Shown here: piece by piece, positions 19,938 to 28,186 of the stretch
Layout: every line of letters begins with the position of its first letter
How positions within the stretch are numbered: the first letter of the stretch is position 1
Origin: Tumebacillus permanentifrigoris
Lineage (GTDB): Bacteria; Bacillota; Bacilli; Tumebacillales; Tumebacillaceae
Assembly: GCF_003148565.1 (NCBI RefSeq)
Contig: NZ_QGGL01000021.1
Coordinates: forward strand, 1 to 64,000
DNA length: 64,000 nt
Direction of reading: 5' to 3'
The notes under the pieces: model-generated
What the model was told of the DNA's origin: nothing
Databases searched by the model: none
The model's input: only the letters and a program-made list of their open reading frames with translations
Made by a program: the position numbers and the translations under genes

Positions 19938-20462
19938 ATGGAGATTCGATTGGCGGAGGACTTGGATCATACGTACTTGGTGCGCGAGTACTTGCAGCAT
20001 TTTAGTCCAGACTTTGGGGAAGCCAAGCGCTATGCAGAATGCAATTTGCTCTGGGATCGGACGTTGGTCATCGAGGAGGACGGGCTGATTCTCGGCACCT
20101 TGAGCTGGGGAGTCAGGGAAGCGATTCAATCGGGAATTGCGCAGTTGACAGGCTTGCGGATCATCCCTTCTCGACGGCGACAGGGATTGGGGACCCGTTT
20201 ACTCGAAGCCGGTTTCGCGGATATGTCCGCGTACTTCACCGCACGCTCGACCCGCTTGCGCCAGGTCTATGCATTTGCACCAGGCGACGTGCTCGCCTTG
20301 CCGTTTCTCTTGAAACAGCAGGGGTTTGCACCGGTGATCCATCTCGACAACTGGCGCGAGGAGGGGCGGACCGATTGGTTGTACATACATACTTGTAACG
20401 AACTCGCATCTTGTTTAGGGGCGCTAGACTTGGGTGAAGCTGGCACTTGTCTAGAACCATGA
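19938..20462 (+). CDS. GNAT-family N-acetyltransferase
   Basis: 174-residue acetyltransferase-like protein. The acetyl-CoA-binding motif A is LRIIPSRRRQGLGTRLLEAGF (RRxGxG type), preceded by the typical beta4 strand. The C-terminal region (FLLKQQGFAPVIHLDNW) matches the usual GNAT end. The acceptor substrate cannot be predicted. ATG 19938 lies after AGAGGGGGATG. An extended -10 (TGCTATACT, 19886-19894) sits upstream. The last 25 residues have no clear family counterpart. Confidence 0.8.
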   Translation: MEIRLAEDLDHTYLVREYLQHFSPDFGEAKRYAECNLLWDRTLVIEEDGLILGTLSWGVREAIQSGIAQLTGLRIIPSRRRQGLGTRLLEAGFADMSAYFTARSTRLRQVYAFAPGDVLALPFLLKQQGFAPVIHLDNWREEGRTDWLYIHTCNELASCLGALDLGEAGTCLEP

Positions 20463-20527
20463 GGAGAGGTGGTCGTACTGAAAACGATCAGTTTCTAAAA
20501 AAATCTCGCACGAAGCGATGAGTTGCC

Positions 20528-20564
20528 AAAAAGAGGAGTCCCACATAGGGAACTCCTCTTTTTT
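20528..20564 (+). terminator. Terminator after the acetyltransferase gene
   Basis: AAAAAGAGGAGT/ACTCCTCTTTTT stem with an inner CCC/GGG pairing and a T-run. Confidence 0.8.
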
Positions 20565-20693
20565 CACATTACAATGATCTCCGTCTCAAGACGGAGGCGC
20601 GCACCGTCTATCGTGGGGGGCAAGCGCAGGGGTGAGGAGGTATAATGAGGTTAACAGAGAAATTTGGTAGGGTGAAGAAAGGAAGCGGAGATC

Positions 20694-21602
20694 ATGAGAT
20701 TTTGGGGAGCGCTCTTGCTAGGTGTCGGTGCGGTGATGGCACTTGTGAATTTTGGTGTATGGGAAGGACAGACCGTCCGGGATGTGTTCCACACGTTTTG
20801 GCCTGCGATCATTATCTATTTTTCACTGATCGGCTGGATCGGGGATGTTGCGCGTCGGGCGTGGTTTGGTATGGTTTGGAATACAGTCGGGATCGCGGGC
20901 GGAGCGATGCTGTTGCTCAACAACCTCGGCTTGCTCAGCGTCTCGTGGGCCAAACTGCTCGTCCCAGGTGCATTGATCGTGTTCGGGTTCCTGCTCCTGT
21001 TCGGCAAGTCTGGGGGGCGCAAGGCACGCACGTCGATTCGCTATGCGGACCCGGAACCACTACAGGAGCCGGACAGAGCACCAGATCGAACACCTGACCG
21101 AGCACCTGACCGAACGCCGGTGAGCACGAACAAGATCAGTCTGAAAAAAACGGATCACGTTCCCACAGCTCCGTCCGGCACGGCATCGAGTGGACCAACA
21201 GCTACATTGACGAGTTCGACCCCGCAGCAAGCAACACCGCGCATCATCTCGAACCAAGCGGGTGACCTGCGCATCGGGGGCGCGAATTGGAAACTGGAAA
21301 CCTCGCGGATCATGATGCGTGCAGGAACGATCTGTTTGGACCTGCGCGACACGTTCATCCCCGAAGGGGAGACCACGCTCGACATCGAGTGCAAAGCAGG
21401 TGATATCGACATCTTCCTGCCCGATGGGTTGGATGTGTTGGTGGAATCCAAAGTAAAACTGGGCTCCAACCGCGTGCTCGACCAGCGCAATGCCAACGGC
21501 ACGCTCTACTACAAAAGCAATGGCTACGAAGAAGCGGACCGGAAAGTTCGCTTACACATCCTCGTGAAGTTTGGTGATATCCATGTTGCGCGGGTTGGAT
21601 AG
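20694..21602 (+). CDS. liaF: LiaF-like membrane regulator of cell-envelope stress response
   Basis: 302-residue membrane protein with four N-terminal transmembrane segments (about residues 3-22, 33-52, 58-77 and 83-102), a charged linker and a C-terminal beta-rich LiaF/DUF2154 domain (about 190-302). In Bacillus, LiaF holds the LiaS kinase inactive in the absence of envelope damage. The linker contains a short tandem repeat PDRAPDRTPDRAPDRTP (residues about 128-145), which makes the protein longer than Bacillus LiaF (about 240). It is followed by the kinase gene with a 20-base overlap, matching the liaFSR order. Confidence 0.85.
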   Translation: MRFWGALLLGVGAVMALVNFGVWEGQTVRDVFHTFWPAIIIYFSLIGWIGDVARRAWFGMVWNTVGIAGGAMLLLNNLGLLSVSWAKLLVPGALIVFGFLLLFGKSGGRKARTSIRYADPEPLQEPDRAPDRTPDRAPDRTPVSTNKISLKKTDHVPTAPSGTASSGPTATLTSSTPQQATPRIISNQAGDLRIGGANWKLETSRIMMRAGTICLDLRDTFIPEGETTLDIECKAGDIDIFLPDGLDVLVESKVKLGSNRVLDQRNANGTLYYKSNGYEEADRKVRLHILVKFGDIHVARVG

Positions 21603-22722
21603 CCGATTCAAAAGCGTCCGCTGGTCGTTGTTGCTCGCCTTCGTGCGCACAACGGCTGCGGCGCTTGCTGTGTTTGTCGGGCTGGTCGGCGGCAGTGTCA
21701 CCCTGCACGACTGGCTGTCCACGACCCCGTTGCTCCCCCTCGCTGCGTTGACGTCCGGGCAATGGATCGTGCTCGCGGTGATTTTGTTGCTGTCCGCGCT
21801 GGTCTCGATCCTCGTCGTCGGCATCAGCGGCGGCTATACGCAGTCGCGCGCGATGCAGGAGCGGATGCGCACCTTGGTCGAAGCGACGATGCTCTGGGCC
21901 AACGGTCGCCTCGGGCACCGGATCGAGGTGCTCGGCGAGGAGAACGAGATCAACGAACTGGTCGGCGCTCTGAACGGGATGGCCGAACGCTTGGAAGACC
22001 ATGTGCTCGCCCTCGGGCGGCTCGTCGACAAAAACGAACGGCTGGCACAACGTGCGGCTACGCTTGCCACGGTGGAGGAACGCCAACGTCTGGCTCGCGA
22101 TCTGCACGACTCGGTCTCGCAGCAGTTGTTCGCGATCGGCATGACGGCAGGGGCGGCCAGCAAGATCTACGACCGCGATGTCGAGCGTGCTCGTCCGCTG
22201 ATCGCACAACTGGAGGAGATGGCCTCCAAGGCACAGGCGGAGATGCGGGCGTTGCTGTTGCACTTGCGACCGGTGGAGTTAGAAGGGCGATCCCTCGCCG
22301 AAGCGTTGGATCGCTTTTTACAAGACGTATGTCCACGCCACCAGATCTGTTATGACATGGAGCTCAACGGCGTCGTGCGGCTGAGCGATGGGATGGAGTC
22401 GCACTTGTTCCGCATCGCGCAGGAGGCGGTGTCGAACGTGATTCGCCATGCCTCAGCGAAGCGCTTGACGGTGAAATTGGTGCGTGAGGGCGAGCGCGTC
22501 TGCCTCGCGATCTCCGATGACGGGCAAGGGTTCGACCCGAAGCAGTCCCGCGGGGGATCGTATGGACTCCAGTCGATCCGCGAACGGGCGGAGGAAGTCG
22601 GCGGGCGACTGGATGTTTTGACAAGTCCCGGCCAAGGCACGGAGATGCGCGTCTGGGTGAGTTTGTACGGCAAGGGGGAAGGGGATCGCGATGAGCAACA
22701 TCCGAGTGTTATTGGTAGATGA
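21583..22722 (+). CDS. liaS: LiaS-like sensor histidine kinase
   Basis: 379-residue intramembrane-sensing kinase of the NarL-partner type. Two transmembrane helices (about residues 17-40 and 62-85) with a very short external loop are followed by HAMP, a HisKA_3 dimerisation domain (phospho-acceptor His175 in LARDLHDSVSQQ), and HATPase with N-box EAVSNVIRHA and G-box DDGQGFDP...GSYGLQSIRERA. ATG 21583 is chosen; TTG 21571 is an alternative. The gene overlaps liaF by 20 bases and liaR by 32 bases, indicating tight coupling. Likely senses cell-wall antibiotics together with LiaF. Confidence 0.9.
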   Translation: MLRGLDSRFKSVRWSLLLAFVRTTAAALAVFVGLVGGSVTLHDWLSTTPLLPLAALTSGQWIVLAVILLLSALVSILVVGISGGYTQSRAMQERMRTLVEATMLWANGRLGHRIEVLGEENEINELVGALNGMAERLEDHVLALGRLVDKNERLAQRAATLATVEERQRLARDLHDSVSQQLFAIGMTAGAASKIYDRDVERARPLIAQLEEMASKAQAEMRALLLHLRPVELEGRSLAEALDRFLQDVCPRHQICYDMELNGVVRLSDGMESHLFRIAQEAVSNVIRHASAKRLTVKLVREGERVCLAISDDGQGFDPKQSRGGSYGLQSIRERAEEVGGRLDVLTSPGQGTEMRVWVSLYGKGEGDRDEQHPSVIGR

Positions 22723-23350
22723 TCATGACATGGTGCGGCTAGGTGTACGCACCTACTTACTGACCGAGCCGGACGTTGAAATCGTCGGCGAAGCGAATTC
22801 TGGAGAGCTGGGTGTCGAGCTGGTGCAACAGGTGAAGCCAGATGTGGTGCTGATGGACCTCGTGATGGGCGGCATCGACGGGGTGCAAGCGACACGCGAA
22901 GTGCTGGCGGTATACCCGCAGACCAAAGTGCTGGTGCTGACCTCGTATCTGGAGGATGAAAAAGTGCTCCCAGCCTTGGAGGCGGGAGCATCTGGTTATT
23001 TGTTGAAAACGGTGCTCGGCGATGAACTCGCCATCGCGATCCGCAAAGTTTTCCACGGCGAGACGGTGCTGGAGCCGCAAGTGGCGGCGAAGGTTGTCGC
23101 CAATTTGCAAAAGCCGAAGCCTGTTGCGCCTGTGACCGACCTGCTGACGGAGCGTGAGATGGATGTGTTGCGTCTGATCGGCCAAGGGATGACAAACCAG
23201 CAGATCGGTGAGACTCTCTACATCGGGATCAAGACGGTGAAGACACACGTCAGCAACATCCTCGCCAAACTCAGTGTCGAAGATCGTACACAAGCGGCGA
23301 TCCTCGCAATCCGCAAGGGCTGGGTGGACGGGGAGAGCAAAAAAGGGTAA
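22691..23350 (+). CDS. liaR: LiaR-like NarL/LuxR-family response regulator
   Basis: 219 residues. The receiver domain (about 4-120) has an acidic pocket DDHD, phospho-acceptor Asp56 in VVLMDLVMGGIDG, Thr/Ser in LTSY and Lys in GYLLKTV. The C-terminal LuxR-type HTH (about 150-215) has LTEREMDVLRLIGQGMTNQQIGETLYIGIKTVKTHVSNIL. It is the cognate regulator of the overlapping kinase gene. Target promoters are not visible in the window. Confidence 0.92.
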   Translation: MSNIRVLLVDDHDMVRLGVRTYLLTEPDVEIVGEANSGELGVELVQQVKPDVVLMDLVMGGIDGVQATREVLAVYPQTKVLVLTSYLEDEKVLPALEAGASGYLLKTVLGDELAIAIRKVFHGETVLEPQVAAKVVANLQKPKPVAPVTDLLTEREMDVLRLIGQGMTNQQIGETLYIGIKTVKTHVSNILAKLSVEDRTQAAILAIRKGWVDGESKKG

Positions 23351-23392
23351 GGTAGAAACTATTGAAGTGAAGTAGTTCGGAGGGCGAAGGAG

Positions 23393-23764
23393 ATGCCAAA
23401 GCTTGGAATCGTGGTGCTGGCACATGGAAGTGAAGTGCCAGGCAGCGGCGAGGAGACGCTTGCGGAACTCGCCGCTTTTTTGCGATCGGAGAGCGGAGCG
23501 GTGGTGGAGGTGGGCTACTTGAACTTCCAGAGCCCGCGCATCGCCGAAGCGGTGACCCGCGTCCTAGCGGCGGGCGTCGACCGGGTGACGGTCGCGCCTT
23601 TTTTCCTATCCGAGGGTTATTTGATGCGCAAGGCCGTGCGGCAGGCGAAGGAAGCGGCGCATGGCGTGGAGATCAAAATCGCCTCGCCGCTGGGCCAACA
23701 CCCGCGACTGCTCGACGTGGTGTTGGAGAGGATGGCGGAGGCGATGGGTTACAGGCTGGACTGA
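23393..23764 (+). CDS. Small CbiX/SirB-like sirohydrochlorin chelatase
   Basis: 123-residue single-domain chelatase of the CbiX family, with metal-binding His in VLAHGS near residue 11 and the second-half motif RVTVAPFFLSEGYLMRKAVR. Members insert Co or Fe into sirohydrochlorin (cobalamin or siroheme synthesis). The length equals half of a full-size CbiK/SirB, consistent with the short CbiX type that acts as a dimer. No other tetrapyrrole gene is nearby. ATG 23393 follows GGAGGGCGAAGGAG. The 3' end overlaps the convergent Fur-type gene by 16 bases. Confidence 0.82.
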   Translation: MPKLGIVVLAHGSEVPGSGEETLAELAAFLRSESGAVVEVGYLNFQSPRIAEAVTRVLAAGVDRVTVAPFFLSEGYLMRKAVRQAKEAAHGVEIKIASPLGQHPRLLDVVLERMAEAMGYRLD

Positions 23765-24231
23765 CAGCAGTCCGCACAGTGCCCGAAGATCTCAAAGCGA
23801 TGCGTTTCAATGTGAAACCCGGCCGGAGTCTCCAGTTGGAGGGCATCCATCGGGCAACCTTCGACGAGTTGGGTGCGTCCGCATACGGTGCAGATGAAGT
23901 GGTGGTGATGGTGGTTGGCATCGCAGGCGATGCGGAACTTGCTACCGCCGTCACCGAACACCGATTCCTCGATCAGTCGTTCCTCCTTCAAGAGATGGAG
24001 GTTGCGATAGACCGTGTCGAAGCTCAGGCGTGGGAATTGGATTTTGAGCAGCTCCAGCAGGTCTTTGGCGCTGATGTAGCGGTCTTCCTCTAACAGGATG
24101 TCCACGATGGTGCGGCGTTTGCCGGTGAGCTTGAAGCCCTGTTCCTTGAGACGTTCCAAAAACTTCTCCTTGGTGTTGGGCGTTTCGTGTGTATGAGTGT
24201 GATCATGGCTGTGATCGTGACTGTGCGACAT
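23749..24231 (-). CDS. Fur-family metal-responsive repressor, Zur-like, with His-rich N terminus
   Basis: 160-residue Fur-superfamily regulator. A winged-helix DNA-binding domain (LTGKRRTIVDILLEE...ISAKDLLELLKIQFPRLSFDTVYRNLHLLKEERLIEE) is followed by the HHHHHFICTVCGRTQLVEGCPMD sensor/structural Zn region and the closing CADCC Cys pair. The extra N terminus MSHSHDHSHDHTHTHETPN is unusually His/Asp-rich, suggesting zinc or nickel binding; Zur is favoured over Fur or PerR, but this is inference. ATG 24231 has AAAGGAG upstream; the longer in-frame start at 24249 lacks one. Its -10 (TATACT on the minus strand) overlaps the 5' region of the divergent MFS gene. Confidence 0.88.
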   Translation of the reverse strand: MSHSHDHSHDHTHTHETPNTKEKFLERLKEQGFKLTGKRRTIVDILLEEDRYISAKDLLELLKIQFPRLSFDTVYRNLHLLKEERLIEESVFGDGGSKFRIACDANHHHHHFICTVCGRTQLVEGCPMDALQLETPAGFHIETHRFEIFGHCADCCQSSL

Positions 24232-24392
24232 GAGGGCACTCCTTTCCAAACTTCATTTCTAGTATAACACATGCGGGACGGTGGTCGATTCTGGAACTCT
24301 TACAACCTTCGAGATCCGAAGCACGTGGCAAGACACGGACGCTTGGGGCCTATTATTTCTTTTTCTTCATCGCATTTGGTGCGCTGTATCCG

Positions 24393-25463
24393 ATGTTGCC
24401 GCTGTTCCTGCGCGAAAACGGCTTGAGCGGGCAACAGATCGGGATCATCACCGGCATCGGGCCGGTCATGACCGTGCTGTTCCAACCGATCTGGGGTATG
24501 ATCGTCGACCGTTGGCAGGCGCAACGATTGGTGTTGTATGTGACGTTGCCGACCGCTGGGGTGTTGGCGTTGCTCTACCCGCAAGTTGGTGGGTATGTGA
24601 TGTTCCTCGTGCTGTTTGCCGCGATGTCGACGTTCCATTCCTCGACGATTCCGATCATCGACAGCATCTCGCTGCGCACGGTGCAACAGCACGGCGGTGA
24701 CTACGGGTCGCTGCGCTTGTGGGGCGCGATCGGGTTCGCGGTCGCTTCGATGTTTGCCGGGCGGATGGCGGATGTGACCGGTTTGCAGGCGATCTTCTAC
24801 ATCTACGCGGCGGCGATGTTCGTCTGTGTGTTGTTGACGAGGTCGTTGCCACAGGAGTCCACGCGCATGGAGTTCCAGCTCTTGAAGGGACTTGGGCAGT
24901 TGGTGCGCCTGCCGCGATTTATGGTGTTCCTGTTCGGGACGTTCCTGATCTTCGGGACGATTCAGGCGAACAACAGCTATTATTCGATTTTCTTCACGGC
25001 AATCGGCGGGAACGTCGCCGGCGTGGGCTTGTCGTTTCTGATCGCGGCAGGCAGTGAAGCGCCGGTGATGAAGCTTGCTGGGCGGGTGATTTCGCGCACC
25101 GGGTTGATGTGGGCGCTGGTGCTCTCCGGTTTGATTTCCGCACTGCGCTGGCTGTTCTATGGCTTGGAACCCGCGCCGATGTTGGTGATGTCGCTGCTGT
25201 TCGTGCAAGGGCTGTCGGTCGGGTTGTTTCTCCCGGCGGCTGCACAGTTTGTGCGGGACAACACCCCGACAGAGATTCGCGTGACGGCGCTCGGGATCTA
25301 CTCGGCGATCGGCAATGGGCTCGGCTCGATGGCCGGCACGATGGTCGGCGGGTTGTTGCTGGACAGCGTAGGGATTTTTGGCACGTACACGGTGTTTGGA
25401 GTGGCTTCGCTGGTCGGGGTCGCGGCGATGTTCTCGCTGCGGTTTTTGCCGGAGAAGGTGTGA
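24393..25463 (+). CDS. MFS transporter (MFS_1-like), 5' end apparently frameshifted
   Basis: 356-residue hydrophobic protein with about 11 membrane segments and the MFS loop 2-3 motif GMIVDRWQAQR. It resembles the MFS_1_like/3-phenylpropionate-transporter-like group. Substrate unknown. The first possible start in frame is ATG 24393, but the codons before it (24348-24392) read AYYFFFFIAFGALYP, the expected first half of TM1, with no ATG/GTG/TTG in frame. The other frame from ATG 24271 (MRDGGRFWNSYNLRDPKH...) would join it if the GGGG at 24345-24348 had one more G. Either a 1-base deletion or an assembly error is likely, so the stated start gives an N-terminally incomplete protein. Confidence 0.8.
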   Translation: MLPLFLRENGLSGQQIGIITGIGPVMTVLFQPIWGMIVDRWQAQRLVLYVTLPTAGVLALLYPQVGGYVMFLVLFAAMSTFHSSTIPIIDSISLRTVQQHGGDYGSLRLWGAIGFAVASMFAGRMADVTGLQAIFYIYAAAMFVCVLLTRSLPQESTRMEFQLLKGLGQLVRLPRFMVFLFGTFLIFGTIQANNSYYSIFFTAIGGNVAGVGLSFLIAAGSEAPVMKLAGRVISRTGLMWALVLSGLISALRWLFYGLEPAPMLVMSLLFVQGLSVGLFLPAAAQFVRDNTPTEIRVTALGIYSAIGNGLGSMAGTMVGGLLLDSVGIFGTYTVFGVASLVGVAAMFSLRFLPEKV

Positions 25464-25498
25464 GACCTTCGAGAGGATCGATTGAGGAGGTAGCATGC

Positions 25499-25534
25499 AA
25501 AACCCCTTTGCCTAAGCAGGCAGAGGGGTTTTTT
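25499..25534. terminator. Terminator of the MFS gene
   Basis: A 15-bp stem (AAAACCCCTTTGCCT, one wobble) is followed by T6. It lies between the convergent MFS gene and the small basic protein gene and may serve both. Confidence 0.88.
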
Positions 25535-25549
25535 CGCAGTCGCAGGTTT

Positions 25550-25735
25550 TTAGGATTGTTCTTGGCTTTTTTTCTCGGCTTGCTTTTTCATCTTTTCAAT
25601 GAGTTCCTGTTTCTTCGCAGCAGCACTGCCAAATGCCCCACCATTCGAGCCATTGGCTTGCTTGTTTTGGAATCCACCTGGTTTCATGCCACCCGATTGA
25701 TTGGTCGGTTTCTTACGGTTCTCCGCTCTTGGCAT
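25550..25735 (-). CDS. Small basic hydrophilic protein
   Basis: 61 residues, rich in Lys, Gln, Asn, Gly and Ser, with a low-complexity N-terminal half (NRKKPTNQSGGMKPGGFQNK) and a Lys/Glu-rich C-terminal helix (KKQELIEKMKKQAEKK). ATG 25735 is 8 bases after a full AGGAGG. No membrane segment or signal. It has the look of the small spore- or nucleic-acid-associated proteins common in this phylum, but I do not recognise a family. Confidence 0.7.
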   Translation of the reverse strand: MPRAENRKKPTNQSGGMKPGGFQNKQANGSNGGAFGSAAAKKQELIEKMKKQAEKKSQEQS

Positions 25736-25820
25736 CTTGCTCACCTCCTGTATGTCCTTTCATTCTAAACCATTCGCCCGTACTTTCACACCATCTATCA
25801 CAAGCGGGAGAGAGTATGGT

Positions 25821-25860
25821 AAAAAAAGTCGAAGCCATCAGCGATGGCTTCGACTTTTTT
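25821..25860. terminator. Terminator of the SLH protein gene
   Basis: An 18-bp perfect stem (AAAAAAGTCGAAGCCATC with its complement, loop AGC) carries T-runs on both strands, 7 bases from the stop of the minus-strand SLH gene. Confidence 0.9.
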
Positions 25861-25866
25861 ACGTGC

Positions 25867-27159
25867 TTACATAGCTGTTGCGTTGGTTTTGATCTCGTCG
25901 GGGACGGTGATCGGTTGGACGCCGTTGAAGTTGGTCAGGGTCATGTCGAACGTGGATTTCTCGCCGGTGGTCAGGGCGGTCTCCGTGTGCGACTTTACTT
26001 GGTAGTGCGTCGTTTTGTCGAGGACAAACGAGTAGGCCGCACTTTGGAATTGCACATCGGGGGTGCTGGCGTCTGGGGCGGCGACGACTTTGTTCAGGAC
26101 AACGCTAGGCACCGTTCCTGACAAGGTGTAGGTGGTCGCATCCTCGGTCACGGTCAGATAGGGCGCGATGGCATGGTATTCCTTGGTGCTGGTGTTGTGG
26201 GAGGGGACGAGGTCGTCGAGCGACCCTTGGAACGCCATCTTGCCCCAGGTTTTGTCCGGGCTCTGCATATAGGCGGTGCCGTCCGCGACGTAGGACTCGC
26301 TTTGCACGTTGAGCGCCTGGCCGTCCACATCTGTACCGGTCACGGTGCTGGTTTCGTGCGCAGTGAACGGGGAGCGGGTGAAATCAACCTCGGCGGCAAC
26401 CACGAGATCGGGCGAGGCGGTCATGCGCTCGGTGGCATGGAACGAAGCGAGGCTGTTCATCGCTGCATCCGTTTGGTCGAGCAGGGCGATCACGCGCCCG
26501 ATCTGGTCGGCTTTGCCCGTGTAGGTCGTGCCGTGGGTGGAGAATTCATAGGCGAGTCGGGCGACCGCTTGGCGCTCGGCGTTGCCTTGTGGATCGAATA
26601 TCCAGCCGCTGGTGCCTTGGCTGCCCTTGATGAAGCCGATGTGTTGTGTGAGCGCGACGAGCGGTTTGGCATAGTCGCTGGTCTGGCCTTCGTCTGCAAA
26701 TGAGGAGGTCAGTGCATAGGTGTTCGCTTCCTCGGACTTGCCCATCGCCCGGATGAAGAAGGTCGCCAACTGCTCGCGGGAGATCGGCTCCAGCGCGCCA
26801 AATGTCGTGGTTCCCGTCCCTGAGGTCAGGTTGGCGGAGACCAGCGCACCGACATAGGGGCGAGCCCAGTCCTCGACGTCGGTGAATTTCGCAGCGGCCG
26901 TGGAATCGGGGGTGAGCTTGAGTGCTTTGGCGAGCAGGGTGGCGAATTCTTGGCGGGTCATCGAAGCGCTTGGACGGAAGGTGTTGTCCTCGTAGCCGGA
27001 GATGATGTTCTGGTCGATCAGGGCTTGAATTTCAATCTGTGCGTAGGAGTTGCCGAGGTCTGTCAAGTTGCGTCCTTGGGCATGAGCGGTCGTGGCTGGG
27101 ACGCACAAACTCGTCGCGAGCAGACCAGAGAGGAGCAGCGGGAACAACGTGCGTTTCAT
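25867..27159 (-). CDS. S-layer-homology surface protein with LolA/DUF6612-like C-terminal domain
   Basis: 430-residue exported protein. The signal peptide (MKRTLFPLLLSGLLATSLCVPATTAHA) is followed by three SLH modules (about residues 30-210; e.g. IQALIDQNIISGYEDNTFRPSASMTRQEFATLLAKAL), which attach proteins to pyruvylated wall polymers. The C-terminal region (about 230-430) has repeated beta strands reminiscent of LolA-type lipoprotein-carrier folds (DUF6612-like, weak recollection). AAGGAGGG precedes ATG 27159; sequence upstream of it in frame is not protein-like. Probably a surface-anchored, ligand-binding or stress protein; exact role unknown. Confidence 0.88.
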   Translation of the reverse strand: MKRTLFPLLLSGLLATSLCVPATTAHAQGRNLTDLGNSYAQIEIQALIDQNIISGYEDNTFRPSASMTRQEFATLLAKALKLTPDSTAAAKFTDVEDWARPYVGALVSANLTSGTGTTTFGALEPISREQLATFFIRAMGKSEEANTYALTSSFADEGQTSDYAKPLVALTQHIGFIKGSQGTSGWIFDPQGNAERQAVARLAYEFSTHGTTYTGKADQIGRVIALLDQTDAAMNSLASFHATERMTASPDLVVAAEVDFTRSPFTAHETSTVTGTDVDGQALNVQSESYVADGTAYMQSPDKTWGKMAFQGSLDDLVPSHNTSTKEYHAIAPYLTVTEDATTYTLSGTVPSVVLNKVVAAPDASTPDVQFQSAAYSFVLDKTTHYQVKSHTETALTTGEKSTFDMTLTNFNGVQPITVPDEIKTNATAM

Positions 27160-27278
27160 GAGAACCCTCCTTAGGGGAATGCTAGGAATGAGAGCACGTA
27201 GATTACTGTTCCCCCGTCTCGCGTTTTTCATCGGGGTCTTTGATAGAGTAGTAAAAAGGGGATGTTCAACGTGAGCGC

Positions 27279-28138
27279 ATGTTCTGGGAGCTTGTGAAAA
27301 AAGGCAATCGTTCCTCCGCGATCGGCAATACATTGCTGGTGGTGTTAAAGGAGTTGCCGCCGCTCTGAGCGGCAATGGGGCGATGTTTGCCTCCACGATG
27401 CATTCGGTGGCGGATGCGGTCAACCAAGGGCTTGTATTTGTCGGGAGTGTGATGGCAGAACGCAAACCGACGCGCAAATTCCCGACCGGTTTCGGGCGGG
27501 TGATCAACTTGGTCTGTATGGTGGCCGTGCTCGTGGTGACGATGATGGCCTACGAGACGATCTGTGAGGGCTGGCATCTGATCCAGCATCCGGCGACCGT
27601 TACGAGTGTGCTCTGGGATGTGATTGCGCTGGGGGCGGCGATCCTCGTCGACGGCTATGTGTTGCATAAAGCGATGCATGAGATTGCACAGGAGAGCCGC
27701 GTGGAGGCGCGAGGTGTCGGGCTGTTGGTAGCTGCGTTTCGGCATGCAGGCCAGGCATCGCCTCCGACGCGGTTGATGTTCTATGAGGACTTGGTTGCCA
27801 CCTTGGGAGCGTTGTTCGCGTTGGTAGCGATCTTAGTGTCTAACTATACGGAGTTCAAAGTATTAGACGGGGGTTGTCGCGGTGCTGATCGGGTAGCAGA
27901 ATTGATTTTTGCCGACCCGGACGTGACGGATACCAACAAGATGCGGATTGTGCAAGAGGGACGGAATAACCATTCCGAGACATACATCGAATTGATGCTA
28001 GGCTTCTCGCTCGCCGATGCGGACGATATCAAACTCCGTGTGCGCGACTTGATCCTGCGGGACCACGACGTATCGGATGTCACGCTGGGGATTCTGGAGG
28101 ACGACGGCGTTCGCAACTGGCTCCCGGAAGAGATGTAA
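27279..28138 (+). pseudogene. Decayed cation diffusion facilitator (CDF) transporter gene
   Basis: The product resembles a CDF-family divalent-metal exporter but is broken. From ATG 27279 the frame reads FWELVKKGNRSSAIGNTLLVVLK and stops at 27364-27366. The continuation GVAAALSGNGAMFASTMHSVADAVNQG is in another frame, needing one extra base at the AAAGG around 27350. Later, after FKVLDG (about 27873), the expected VVAVLIG is in a shifted frame and about 40 residues (last TM helix and linker) are missing before ADRVAELIFADPDVTDTN. The C-terminal metal-binding domain then runs intact to 28138. The long open stretch 27383-28138 would encode a defective protein at best. Confidence 0.82.
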
Positions 28139-28140
28139 GG

Positions 28141-28178
28141 AAAAAAGACCCCTCTGCGTGGGCAGAGGGGTCCTTTTT
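28141..28178. terminator. Bidirectional terminator between CDF remnant and nuclease-like gene
   Basis: GACCCCTCTGC pairs with GCAGAGGGGTC around GTGG, flanked by A6 and T6; it ends the minus-strand ATPase-nuclease cassette. Confidence 0.88.
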
Positions 28179-28186
28179 TGTAAGGC

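Noticed and set aside
25483-25513. Mini-ORF MQNPFA with a good GAGGAGG site before it
   Set aside because: It lies within the terminator of the MFS gene and has six codons; probably chance, though the ribosome site is strong.
27383-28138. The long open frame as an intact CDF transporter
   Set aside because: The N-terminal helix is in another frame and an internal segment is missing, so it is treated as a pseudogene.
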